Assembly: GCF_021696945.1 (NCBI RefSeq) | Contig: NZ_JACYHE010000003.1 | Coordinates: forward strand, 1 to 64,000 | Direction: 5' to 3' | Source of the DNA: Streptomyces sp. JJ36 | Lineage (GTDB): Bacteria; Actinomycetota; Actinomycetes; Streptomycetales; Streptomycetaceae | Length of the DNA stretch: 64,000 bases | In this document: positions 1 to 7,954 of the stretch, in pieces | Numbering within the stretch: position 1 is the stretch's first letter | How the letters are laid out: every line of letters starts with the position of its first letter | Program-made: the position numbers and the translations under genes | The notes under the pieces: model-generated | Database searches by the model: none | Told to the model about the DNA's origin: nothing | What the model saw: only the letters and a program-made list of their open reading frames with translations

Positions 1-1
1 C

Positions 2-721
2 CGCGAGGCCTCGCGGGCCGGCACGCCGGCCGGCGCCGCCGACGCGGCCGACATGGGCGAGGCCGCCGCGCCGGCCGCGGGCTGGGGCCCCGACCTCGGA
101 CCGCCCACCACCCTGGTGCTGCTCCGGCACGGCGAGACGGCGCTGACCCCTCAGAAGCGGTTCTCCGGCAGCGGCGGCAGCGATCCCGGACTCTCGCCCG
201 CCGGGCGCCGGCAGGCCGAGGCGGTCGCCGCGGCGCTGGCCGCACGCGGCACCGTGCAGGCCGTGATCAGCTCGCCGCTCCGCCGCTGCCGGGAGACCGC
301 GGCCGTGGTCGCCGGCCGGCTCGGCCTGGAGGTCCGTACGGACGAGGGGTTGCGCGAGACGGACTTCGCGGACTGGGAGGGCCTGACCTTCGCCGAGGTG
401 CAGCAGCGCCACCCCGGGGACCTGGAACGCTGGCTCGCCTCCCCGGAGGCCCGCCCCACCGGCGGCGGCGAGAGCTTCGCCGAGGTCGCCCGGCGGGTCG
501 CGGTCTCCCGGGACAAGATCCTCGCCCGCCACCCGGGGAAGACGGTGCTGCTGGTCTCGCACGTCACGCCCGTCAAGTCGCTGGTACGGCTGGCGCTGGA
601 GGCGCCGCCGGAGGCGCTGTTCCGCATGGAGCTCTCGGCGGCCTCGCTCTCCGCCGTGGCGTACTTCGCGGACGGCAACGCGTCGGTGCGGCTGCTCAAC
701 GACACCGGTCACCTGCGGTGA
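2..721 (+). CDS. Histidine phosphatase domain, probable C-terminal part of bifunctional RNase H/acid phosphatase (5' truncated)
   Basis: The reading frame is open from base 2 and begins outside the window. The visible part is an Ala/Gly/Pro-rich linker followed by a complete phosphoglycerate-mutase-like domain. It has the phospho-accepting LRHGET motif (about 25 residues after the Met at 53), a second catalytic His in the SHVTPVK segment, and a conserved Glu in the GLRETDFADWEG segment. In actinobacteria this domain with such a linker is usually fused behind an RNase HI domain, in a protein that degrades RNA/DNA hybrids and also has acid phosphatase activity. That fusion is inferred, because the N-terminus is not visible. 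A stand-alone alpha-ribazole phosphatase (CobC-like) starting at the ATG at 53 is the main alternative. It is cytoplasmic; no signal peptide is seen in the part present. Confidence 0.75.
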   Translation, partial: REASRAGTPAGAADAADMGEAAAPAAGWGPDLGPPTTLVLLRHGETALTPQKRFSGSGGSDPGLSPAGRRQAEAVAAALAARGTVQAVISSPLRRCRETAAVVAGRLGLEVRTDEGLRETDFADWEGLTFAEVQQRHPGDLERWLASPEARPTGGGESFAEVARRVAVSRDKILARHPGKTVLLVSHVTPVKSLVRLALEAPPEALFRMELSAASLSAVAYFADGNASVRLLNDTGHLR

Positions 722-789
722 CCTGAGCGCCCGGGCGCCCGGTGCCGCGGCCGGGTTCCGGGCGACGGGGGCAGGGGAGGGGACAGCAG

Positions 790-1491
790 TCAGCCCGGCG
801 CGAGGCGGGAGGCCTCGCGGGCGAGCCGCTCCACCCGGGCCCAGTCGCGCTCCGCCAGCGCGTCCCCGGGCACCACCCAGCCGCCCCCGACGCACCCCAC
901 GTTTCCCAGCGCCAGATACTCCGGTGCCGAGGCCGCGGTGAGGCCCCCGGTGGGACAGAAACGGGCCCCGGGCAGCGGGCCGGCGAGGGCACGCAGCCAG
1001 GGCACCCCGCCGGCGGCCTCGGCCGGGAAGAACTTCATCTCGGTGATCCCGCGGTCCAGCAGCCCGAGGACCTCGGAGGCCGTCGAGACCCCCGGCAGGA
1101 ACGGCACGCCCGTCTCCCGCACCGCCTCCAGCAGCCGGTCCGTCCAGCCCGGGCTCACCAGGAACCGCGCGCCCGCGGCCACCGCCGCCCGGGCCTGCGC
1201 GGGGGAGAGCACCGTGCCCGCGCCCACCACCGCCTCCGGCACCTCGGCGGCCACCGCGCGGACGGCCTCCGGCGCGGCCGCCGTGCGCAGCGTCACCTCG
1301 AGCGCCCGCAGCCCGCCGGCGACCAGCGCGCGGGCGAGCGGCACCGCGTCGGCGGGATCGTCGAGCACCGCCACCGGAAGCACCGGGCCCAAGTCCAGCG
1401 GGCTCGCGGGCGCGGCCACGGGGCCCGGGGCCGCCGGGGAGACCGCGGGCGGAGGCGGGGACGCCCCGGAGGGCGTGGACGGCGCGCTCAT
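790..1491 (-). CDS. eda: KDPG/KHG aldolase
   Basis: This is 2-dehydro-3-deoxy-phosphogluconate aldolase / 4-hydroxy-2-oxoglutarate aldolase, a class I aldolase that splits KDPG into pyruvate and glyceraldehyde 3-phosphate. The TIM-barrel core starts near residue 35, after a Pro/Ala-rich N-terminal tail of about 30 residues. Visible landmarks are the LEVTLRT strand with catalytic Glu65, the GAGTVLS loop, and the Schiff-base Lys153 in EMKFFPAEAAGG, followed by the phosphate-binding PTGG segment. The length of 233 residues is slightly above the usual 210 because of the tail. No edd or zwf gene is nearby, so it may serve KDPG from uronate or galactonate breakdown or 4-hydroxyproline metabolism rather than a full Entner-Doudoroff route. 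The ATG at 1491 has no strong ribosome site, so the start could lie a little downstream. Confidence 0.9.
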   Translation of the reverse strand: MSAPSTPSGASPPPPAVSPAAPGPVAAPASPLDLGPVLPVAVLDDPADAVPLARALVAGGLRALEVTLRTAAAPEAVRAVAAEVPEAVVGAGTVLSPAQARAAVAAGARFLVSPGWTDRLLEAVRETGVPFLPGVSTASEVLGLLDRGITEMKFFPAEAAGGVPWLRALAGPLPGARFCPTGGLTAASAPEYLALGNVGCVGGGWVVPGDALAERDWARVERLAREASRLAPG

Positions 1492-1563
1492 GGGCTCATC
1501 GTGCTGGCGGACCCCGCTCAGCGCAACGAGCGTTGCGTTCTGCGCAACCCTCTGCCGCCGGGC

Positions 1564-2361
1564 TCAGAGCTCCGTCACGACCACGTCCAGCCGCCACGGC
1601 CGCCCGGCCCGCGCCGGCTCCTCGGCCTCCACCGCGTACCCGAGGTCCCGCACCGCCTCCACCAGCTCCGCAGGCGAACCCGGGACGGCCCCCGCCTCCA
1701 GCAGCGCGCGGACCAGCCGGCCCTTGGTCGCCTTGTTGAAGTGCGACACCACCGACCGCCGTTCCACCCCGTCCACCGTCCGCGCGTGCAGCACCCGCAC
1801 CGTCGCCGTACGCCCCGCGAGCTCCCCGGCGGGCCGCCACATCGCCGCATAGGCCGAGGACCGCAGGTCCAGCACCAGCCCCCCGGCCGCCGCCCGCGGC
1901 AGCACCCCGGACAGCGGCTCCCGCCAGTACCCGCCCAGCGGGCCGAGCCCCGGCAGCCGGACCCCGCCCGGGCAGCGGTACGCCGGGATGCGGTCCCGTA
2001 CGCCGACGACACCCCAGAGCCCGGAGAAGACCAGCAGGGAACGGGCGGCCCGCTCCCCGGCCGCGGCGCTCAGCGAGGCCAGGTCCAGCGCGTCGTAGAG
2101 CACCCCCGTGTAGACCTCGCCGGCCGGCCGCGCCGGGGCGGAGCGCAGCGCCGCGTTCCGGGCGACCTCGCCCCGCAGCCGCTCGCCGAGCCCCAGCACC
2201 TCCCGGGCCTTCTCCTCGTCGCCGGAGCAGAGCGAGACCAGCTCGTCGAGCACCCGTTCCCGCTCCGGAGCCAGCTCCGGCAGCGAGAGCGCCCCGAGGT
2301 CGAGCGACGGCCCCGACTCCGCCGTGGCCTTGCCCTCGGACGGCGGCAGCAGCACGAGCAC
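1564..2361 (-). CDS. yaaA: Peroxide stress protein YaaA
   Basis: YaaA-family (DUF328/UPF0246) cytoplasmic protein. In E. coli it limits free intracellular iron during peroxide stress and binds DNA. The family signature LLPPSEGK is at the very N-terminus, and the conserved FSGLWGVV and VSHFNKATKGR segments follow. I place the start at the GTG at 2361, giving the usual short lead into VLLPPSEGK with a GGTGGGA ribosome site six bases upstream. A GTG at 2373 would add four residues but has no spaced ribosome site. It lies head to head with the RNB-family gene and tail to head with eda, 72 bases away, so eda may be transcribed with it. Confidence 0.88.
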   Translation of the reverse strand: MLVLLPPSEGKATAESGPSLDLGALSLPELAPERERVLDELVSLCSGDEEKAREVLGLGERLRGEVARNAALRSAPARPAGEVYTGVLYDALDLASLSAAAGERAARSLLVFSGLWGVVGVRDRIPAYRCPGGVRLPGLGPLGGYWREPLSGVLPRAAAGGLVLDLRSSAYAAMWRPAGELAGRTATVRVLHARTVDGVERRSVVSHFNKATKGRLVRALLEAGAVPGSPAELVEAVRDLGYAVEAEEPARAGRPWRLDVVVTEL

Positions 2362-2461
2362 CTGGTGTCCCACCTTTCGTTCGTTCCGCGGGGTCGCGCC
2401 CCGCCCCGCAGCCTACGCGGCCGGGACGCCCGCTCACCGCGCCGACCTGCCCGTACGGGCC

Positions 2462-2467
2462 TACGCT
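2462..2467 (+). promoter_or_regulatory. -10 box of a probable leaderless promoter
   Basis: TACGCT lies exactly six bases before the ATG at 2474. Transcription would therefore start at or next to the A of the start codon, and no Shine-Dalgarno sequence is present. No convincing -35 element is seen. Confidence 0.45.
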
Positions 2468-2473
2468 CGCTGT

Positions 2474-3931
2474 ATGCCCACCCGTCAGCTGCGTGTGGCC
2501 GGCACCGGGGGCGCGGAGCTGCGCGCCGCCCTCGACGCGCTACGGGAGGCCCTGGCCCTGCCCGGGGACTTCCCGGCGGAGGCCGGCGCCGAGGCCGAGC
2601 GGGTCGCCCGGGCACCGCTGCTCCCGGACGACGACGCCACCAGCGTCCCCTTCTTCACCGTCGACCGCCCCGGCGCCCCCGCCCCCGAGCGTGCCCTGCA
2701 CCTGCGGCGCCGGCGGGCGGGCTTCCGCCTCTACTACGCGCTCGCCGACCCCACGGCCTTCGTCCGCCCCGGCGGCGCCCTGGACCGGGAGACGCACCGC
2801 CGCGCCCGGACCCTCCGCCTCCCCGACCGGCGTCTGCCCCTGCACCCGCCGGTCCTCTCCCAGGGCGCCGCGGCGCTCCTCCCGCGGCAGGACCGGCCCG
2901 CCCTGCTCTGGCGGATCGACCTGGACCCGTACGGCGCGGTCGTCGACGTGGACGTGCGCCGGGCCCTGGTGCGCAGCCGCGCGCGGTTCGGCCACCCGGC
3001 GGTGCAGCGCGCCCTGGACGACGGCACCGCGGCCGACGAGGTGGTGCTCCTCCGCGAGGTCGGCCTGCTCCGCGAGGAACGGGAGCGCGAGCGCGGCGGC
3101 GTCTCGCTCACCCTGCCGGAGCAGGAGATCGTTCCGGGCGGCGAGGACGGCGAGCACTACACCCTCGCGCACCGTCCCGCGCCGCCCGCCGCGGGCTGGG
3201 ACGAACAGCTCCGGCAGCTCGCCGGCACCACCGCGGCCGAACTGATGCTGCGGGCCGGCGTGGGAGTGCTGCGCACCGTGCCCGCCGCCCCGGACGGCGC
3301 CGTCGCCCGGCTGCGCCGGGTGGCCCACGCGCTGGACGTCGAGTGGCCGCACCACACCCCGTACGACGTGGTCGTGCGCTCCCTCGACCCCGCCCGCGCC
3401 GCGCACGCCGCCTTCCTCCAGGAGTGCACCGCGCTCTTCCACGGCGCGGGGTACACCGTGTTCGACGGCGACCGCCCCTCCCGCCAGGAGGCCCGGCACG
3501 CGGCCGTCGCCGCCGCGTACGCGCACTGCACCGAGCCCCTGCAACGGGTCGTGGACCGCTACACCGGCGAACTGTGCCTGGCCGCGGCGGCCGGCCGGGA
3601 GCCGCCGGAGTGGGCGCGCGACGCGCTCGCCGGGCTGCCCGCCACCATGGCCGCCGGCGACCGCCGCCACCACGCCGCGGAACGCGCCTGCCTGGACACG
3701 GTGGCGACGGCCGTGCTTCGGGACCGCGTCGGCGAGGTCTTCGGCGCCCGCGTCGTCGACCGCCGGGAGGACCGCCCGCACCAGGGCACGGTGCAGCTCG
3801 CCGCCCCCGCCGTCGCGGGCCGCCTGGAGGCGCCGGCCGGCGGGCCGCCGCTGCCGCTGGACGAGCCGCTGCGGGTGCGTCTCACCGAGGCCGCGCTGCC
3901 GCACAGCCCGGTGCTCTTCGTCCCGGCGTGA
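2474..3931 (+). CDS. RNB-domain (RNase II/R family) protein with altered catalytic centre
   Basis: This 485-residue protein keeps the overall RNB fold signature of a short actinobacterial RNase II/R homologue. Visible are the RLYYALADPTAFVRPGGALDRE strand and helix, the LRLPDRRLPLHPPVLSQGAAALLP segment and the long helical second half. RNase II/R enzymes hold catalytic magnesium with an Asp cluster, typically of the form IDPPGSMDLDQA in actinobacterial relatives. Here the matching stretch is VDRPGAPAPERA (about residues 66-77), so only the first Asp remains and the others are Ala and Glu. Exonuclease activity is therefore doubtful; it may be a pseudo-nuclease or RNA-binding protein. S1 or cold-shock RNA-binding domains are not evident. 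The ATG at 2474 is chosen because of the leaderless promoter spacing. Confidence 0.8.
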   Translation: MPTRQLRVAGTGGAELRAALDALREALALPGDFPAEAGAEAERVARAPLLPDDDATSVPFFTVDRPGAPAPERALHLRRRRAGFRLYYALADPTAFVRPGGALDRETHRRARTLRLPDRRLPLHPPVLSQGAAALLPRQDRPALLWRIDLDPYGAVVDVDVRRALVRSRARFGHPAVQRALDDGTAADEVVLLREVGLLREERERERGGVSLTLPEQEIVPGGEDGEHYTLAHRPAPPAAGWDEQLRQLAGTTAAELMLRAGVGVLRTVPAAPDGAVARLRRVAHALDVEWPHHTPYDVVVRSLDPARAAHAAFLQECTALFHGAGYTVFDGDRPSRQEARHAAVAAAYAHCTEPLQRVVDRYTGELCLAAAAGREPPEWARDALAGLPATMAAGDRRHHAAERACLDTVATAVLRDRVGEVFGARVVDRREDRPHQGTVQLAAPAVAGRLEAPAGGPPLPLDEPLRVRLTEAALPHSPVLFVPA

Positions 3932-3961
3932 CGCACCCGCGCCGCGGCGGGTCTCCGGCCT

Positions 3962-4018
3962 GGTACCGCGCCCGCCGGGGTTCGCGGCACGGCGCCGTGC
4001 CCGGCGGGGCCGCGTACC
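3962..4018. terminator. Bidirectional hairpin terminator between convergent genes
   Basis: A large inverted repeat lies between the stop codons of the RNB-family gene and betT. The outer arms (3962-3980 and 4002-4018) are imperfectly complementary. The centre is a perfect 16-base palindrome at 3986-4001. There is no T-run, as is common for streptomycete terminators. Confidence 0.6.
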
Positions 4019-4029
4019 CGGCGGGAGGC

Positions 4030-6177
4030 TCAGTACCCCTCCTCGGGAGGCGCCTCCGCCTCCCGCGTGTCGGGCCGGTGCCCGGGGATGGCGGAGCGTT
4101 CGGCCGCCTCCCGGTGCAGGCGCAGGAACTCCAGATGCCGCTCGTAGTGGTCGAGGACGTCACCGATGAGCTGCTCCCGGCTGTACCCCATGACGTTGTA
4201 GCCCTGGCTGCCGTGCGGCAGATAGACCTCGTACCGCACGTAGGTGTCGTGCTCGGTGACCGTACGCGTGGCGAAGGCGGGGGCGGGCACCTCGACCGGC
4301 CGCAGCCAGTAGGAGAACTCCTCCTCCTCGCCGATCGGCACCCGTAGCCCCAGGGCGGGGACCTCGAGCTCCTCCACCTGCTCCTCGTCGAGCGTGGCGT
4401 CCGCGCCCTGGGCGCGCAGTTCCCCGGCCACCTGGTCCAGCGCCGGGCGGGCCACCTCGTCCGCGAACCGCGAGGCGGTACGGCGGCCGGGGAAGCTCAT
4501 CGCCCGGGCGAGCCGCTGCCGCCAGTGCCGTTCCGCGACTGCGCCGTAGTGCGTGGTCCGCCCGGAGAGCGACGACGGCATCGAGGTGACCACCGCGGTC
4601 TCCCGCATGTGTTCGAACCGCAGCGCCTTGTAGAGGCCCGCGATGATCACGAACATGACGAAGGAGAACGGCAGGCCCATCACGATGGTGGCGTTGGTCA
4701 GTGCGTCCACGCCGCCGACGATCAGCATGGCGAGGGTGAGCAGGCCCGTCGCCGAGGCCCAGAAGATCCGCAGCCACGCCGTGGTGTCGGTGATCGGGGT
4801 GGGGAGGTGCGAGCTGAGGTTGCCCATCACCAGCGCGCCGGAGTCCGCGGAGGTGACGTAGAGCAGCAGTCCGACGAAGGTGGCCAGCCCGGCGCTGAAG
4901 GTGGCCCCGGGATACTGCGCGAGCAGCCCGTAGAAGCCCTGCTCGGGAGCGGCCATGGCGGTCTCGCCGAACTGGAGGTTGCCGTCCCGGATGACGCCCA
5001 GCGCGCTGTTGCCGAAGACGGAGAGGAAGATCAGGGTGAACAGCAGCGGGATCACCAGCGTGGCCGCCACGAACTGCCGGATGGTGCGGCCGCGGGAGAT
5101 CCGCGCCAGGAAGAGCCCGACGAACGGCGCCCAGGCGATCCACCAGGCCCAGAAGAAGAGCGTCCAGGAGTTGAGCCAGTCGGTCGGCTGGTCCCAGGCG
5201 AAGGTGTTGAGCGTCATCGAGGGGAAGCGGCTGACGTAGTCGCCGATGTTGAGGATCAGCGCGTTCAGCAGCCGGATGGGGCTGTCCACGAAGAGGATGT
5301 AGAACATCAGCACGATGGCGAGCACCACGTTGAGCTGGGACAGCCGCCGGATGCCCTTGTCCACGCCCGCCACCGCGGAGACCGTGGCCATCACGACGGC
5401 CACGATGATCAGGCCGATCTGTGCGGGCAGCCCCTCGTCCACCCCGAAGAGGTAGTCCAGGCCGTAGTTGAGCTGCACCACGCCGATGCCCAGGGACACC
5501 GAGATGCCGAAGACCGTGCCGATGATGGCGGCGAGGTCCACCGTGTCGCCGATCCGGCCGTGGATGCGCCGGCCGATGATGGGGTAGAGCGCGGAGCGGA
5601 TGGCCAGCGGCAGCCGGTAGCGGAAGGCGAAGTAGCCGAGGACCATGCCCATCAGGGCGTACATCGCCCAGCCGGTGATGCCGTAGTGGAAGAGCGTCCA
5701 CACCACGGCCTGCCGGGCCGCCTCGATGGTCTGGGCCTCTCCCGCGGGCGGCGCGAGATAGTGGGTGACCGGCCCCGCCACGGAGAAGAACATCAGGTCG
5801 ATGCCGATGCCCGCGGCGAACAGCATGGCCGCCCAGGCGAACACCCCGTAGTCCGGCGTGGACTGCTGCGGCCCCAGCTTGATGCCGCCGTACCGGGACA
5901 CGCCCACGAACACCACGAAGAGCAGATACAGCGTGGCGGCGAGGAAGTAGTACCAGCCGAACCAGGACGAGATCTTCTCCACCGCCACGCCGAGGGCGTC
6001 CTCGGCGCCGGACGGCGTCAGGATCGCCCAGACGGAGATGGCGAGGATCAGCAGGGACGACCCGAAGAAGACGGCCGGCTTCAGCCGGATGCCGCCGCCG
6101 GGGTGGGTGACCGCCGTCGGGAGCTTCGTCCGGGGGGTCTCCTCGCCGCTTGTTCCGTTGTCTCCGGCTGTCGACAA
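4030..6177 (-). CDS. betT: BCCT-family choline/betaine transporter
   Basis: Membrane transporter of the betaine/choline/carnitine family, importing choline or glycine betaine with an ion gradient. The first 530 residues hold about twelve hydrophobic segments. The family's aromatic substrate-site helix is visible as the WTLFFWAWWIAWAPFVGLF region, and the glycine-rich region GIGIDLMFFSVAGP is also conserved. About 180 cytoplasmic residues follow, which is the long C-terminal extension typical of BetT-type carriers and linked to osmotic regulation. The start is a TTG at 6177, four bases after the betA stop, with its AGGAGG ribosome site inside the end of betA, so translation is probably coupled. 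Together with betA and betB it supplies glycine betaine as an osmoprotectant. Confidence 0.92.
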   Translation of the reverse strand: MSTAGDNGTSGEETPRTKLPTAVTHPGGGIRLKPAVFFGSSLLILAISVWAILTPSGAEDALGVAVEKISSWFGWYYFLAATLYLLFVVFVGVSRYGGIKLGPQQSTPDYGVFAWAAMLFAAGIGIDLMFFSVAGPVTHYLAPPAGEAQTIEAARQAVVWTLFHYGITGWAMYALMGMVLGYFAFRYRLPLAIRSALYPIIGRRIHGRIGDTVDLAAIIGTVFGISVSLGIGVVQLNYGLDYLFGVDEGLPAQIGLIIVAVVMATVSAVAGVDKGIRRLSQLNVVLAIVLMFYILFVDSPIRLLNALILNIGDYVSRFPSMTLNTFAWDQPTDWLNSWTLFFWAWWIAWAPFVGLFLARISRGRTIRQFVAATLVIPLLFTLIFLSVFGNSALGVIRDGNLQFGETAMAAPEQGFYGLLAQYPGATFSAGLATFVGLLLYVTSADSGALVMGNLSSHLPTPITDTTAWLRIFWASATGLLTLAMLIVGGVDALTNATIVMGLPFSFVMFVIIAGLYKALRFEHMRETAVVTSMPSSLSGRTTHYGAVAERHWRQRLARAMSFPGRRTASRFADEVARPALDQVAGELRAQGADATLDEEQVEELEVPALGLRVPIGEEEEFSYWLRPVEVPAPAFATRTVTEHDTYVRYEVYLPHGSQGYNVMGYSREQLIGDVLDHYERHLEFLRLHREAAERSAIPGHRPDTREAEAPPEEGY

Positions 6178-6181
6178 GGTC

Positions 6182-7840
6182 TCAGGCCTCCTGTGCGCGG
6201 TGCCGGTGGAAGCCGGCGGTGGACGGCGGCAGCGGAGTGTTGCCGAGGATCAGGTCGGCGGACTTCTCGGCCAGCATCATCACCGGCGCGTAGATGTTGC
6301 CGTTGGTGAGGTAGGGCATCGCCGACGCGTCCACCACGCGCAGCCCGTCGACCCCGTGCACCCGCAGGGACTCCGGGTCCAGCACGGACATCTCGTCGGT
6401 GCCCATGCGGGCGGTGCAGGACGGGTGGTAGGCCGTCTCCGCGTCCTGGGCGACCCACGCCAGGATCTCCTCGTCCGTCTCCACCGCGTGTCCGGGGGAC
6501 ATCTCCCCGGCGTCGTACTCGGCCAGCGCGGGCTGCCGCAGGATCTCCCGGGCGACCCGGACCGCCTCCACCCACTCCTTCCGGTCGTTGGGTGTGGAGA
6601 GGTAGTTGAAACGCAGCGCGGGGTGTTTCCGCGGATCGGTCGAGGTGATCTTCACCGAGCCCCGGACATCGGAATACATGGGGCCGATGTGCACCTGGTA
6701 GCCGTGCTCGGCGTCCACCGGAGTCCCGTCGTACCGCACCGCGATCGGCAGGAAATGGAACATCAGGTTGGGGTATTCCACCTCGTCGTTTCCGCGCACG
6801 AACCCACCCGCCTCGAAGTGGTTCGTGGCGCCCGGCCCGGAGCGGAAGAGGAGCCACTGCAGGCCGATTCTCGGCCGGTGCCGCAGCTTGAGCGCGGGAT
6901 TGTAGGTGACCGGCTTGCGGCACGCATGCTGGACGTACACCTCCAGATGGTCCTGGAGATTCTCACCGACCCCGGGAAGCGCATGCACCATCTCGACACC
7001 CAGCGGCCGCAGTTCGTCCGGATTCCCGATTCCGGAGAGCTGCAGGAGCTGCGGTGTGTTGACGGCGCCCCCGCACAGAATCACCTCTCTGCCGTACACC
7101 CGGCGGCGTTCCCGGCCCCAGCGGCGATAGGCCACGCCGACCGCCCGCCTGCCCTCGAAAAGCACCCGGTCGGCCTGAGCGAAACACTTCACCGTGAGAT
7201 TCGGCCGGTGCTTCACCGGGTGCAGATACGCCCGGGCCGCCGACCACCGCCGTCCGCGCCGGATGGTGCGGTCGAAGCGGGCGAAGCCCTCCTGCTGGTA
7301 GCCGTTGACGTCCGAGGTCAGCGGGTATCCGGCCTGCTGCGCGGCCTCCAGGAACGCGGAGAAGAGCGGATTGGTGGCCGGGCCGCGCTCCAGCCACAGC
7401 GGCCCGTCCTGGCCGCGCCACTCGTCGGCCCCGGCGACGCAGTGCTCCATGCGCTTGAAATACGGCAGGCAGTGCGCGTAGTCCCAGTTCTCCATGCCCG
7501 GGTCGGAGGCCCAGCGTTCCAGGTCCATCGGATTTCCCCGCTGGAAAATCATCCCGTTGATGGAACTCGATCCGCCGAGCAGCCGACCGCGCCCGTGACT
7601 CACCCGACGGCCGTCCATGTGCGGCTCCGGCTCGGAGACGTAGCGCCAGTCGTACAGGGGGTTCCCGATGACCATCGTCAGCGCGGCGGGCATGTGGGTG
7701 AGCACATCCCATTTCCAGTCCGGACGCCCGGCCTCCAGCACCAGGACCCGGTTTCCCGGGTCCGTGCTCAACCGGTTCGCCAGGGCGCATCCCGCGGAGC
7801 CACCGCCGACGATGATGAAGTCGTATTCTGCCCGGCCCAT
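6182..7840 (-). CDS. betA: GMC-family choline dehydrogenase
   Basis: FAD-dependent oxidoreductase of the glucose-methanol-choline family, 552 residues, oxidising choline to betaine aldehyde. The N-terminus carries the dinucleotide-binding motif [16 protein letters not shown], followed by the GMC signature segments [15 protein letters not shown] and [16 protein letters not shown]. The C-terminal part has the active-site His of [11 protein letters not shown] and the [13 protein letters not shown] FAD-binding end. The ATG at 7840 is preceded by GAGGAG with six bases of spacing. It is followed immediately by betT and is divergent from the betaine aldehyde dehydrogenase gene, an arrangement that supports choline as the substrate rather than another alcohol. 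Confidence 0.92.
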   Translation of the reverse strand: MGRAEYDFIIVGGGSAGCALANRLSTDPGNRVLVLEAGRPDWKWDVLTHMPAALTMVIGNPLYDWRYVSEPEPHMDGRRVSHGRGRLLGGSSSINGMIFQRGNPMDLERWASDPGMENWDYAHCLPYFKRMEHCVAGADEWRGQDGPLWLERGPATNPLFSAFLEAAQQAGYPLTSDVNGYQQEGFARFDRTIRRGRRWSAARAYLHPVKHRPNLTVKCFAQADRVLFEGRRAVGVAYRRWGRERRRVYGREVILCGGAVNTPQLLQLSGIGNPDELRPLGVEMVHALPGVGENLQDHLEVYVQHACRKPVTYNPALKLRHRPRIGLQWLLFRSGPGATNHFEAGGFVRGNDEVEYPNLMFHFLPIAVRYDGTPVDAEHGYQVHIGPMYSDVRGSVKITSTDPRKHPALRFNYLSTPNDRKEWVEAVRVAREILRQPALAEYDAGEMSPGHAVETDEEILAWVAQDAETAYHPSCTARMGTDEMSVLDPESLRVHGVDGLRVVDASAMPYLTNGNIYAPVMMLAEKSADLILGNTPLPPSTAGFHRHRAQEA

Positions 7841-7859
7841 GCGCGCTCCTCGGGTCGCG

Positions 7860-7888
7860 TTGCAGCACAGTGTGACGGGTCTAACATA
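7860..7888. promoter_or_regulatory. Overlapping divergent promoters of betA and betB
   Basis: On the plus strand TTGCAG (7860-7865) and TAACAT (7882-7887) are spaced 16 bases apart and could drive betB. The minus strand reads TATGTT over 7883-7888, a candidate -10 for betA. The two -10 boxes overlap almost fully, so the two directions may compete or be switched together. No BetI-type regulator gene is nearby. Confidence 0.4.
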
Positions 7889-7954
7889 GGCAGTGACCAT
7901 TCCCTGCGCATCACGGTACGGCTGCATTCGGCCCCATCCGGGAAAGGACGCGCC

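Noticed and set aside
742..4347. Very long plus-strand open frame of about 1200 codons across eda, yaaA, the RNB-family gene and the end of betT
   Set aside because: It is antisense or out of frame to four recognisable genes, its translation is low-complexity Arg/Pro/Ala, and such frames are normal in DNA of this GC content.
6038..7954. Upstream in-frame extension of betB through the betA and betT region
   Set aside because: It is antisense to well-conserved betA and the translated part has no resemblance to a dehydrogenase N-terminus. The real start must lie near 7955.
7841..7954. A BetI-like regulator or riboswitch in the betA-betB intergenic region
   Set aside because: The 114-base space holds only overlapping promoters and ribosome sites, with no structured RNA or ORF.
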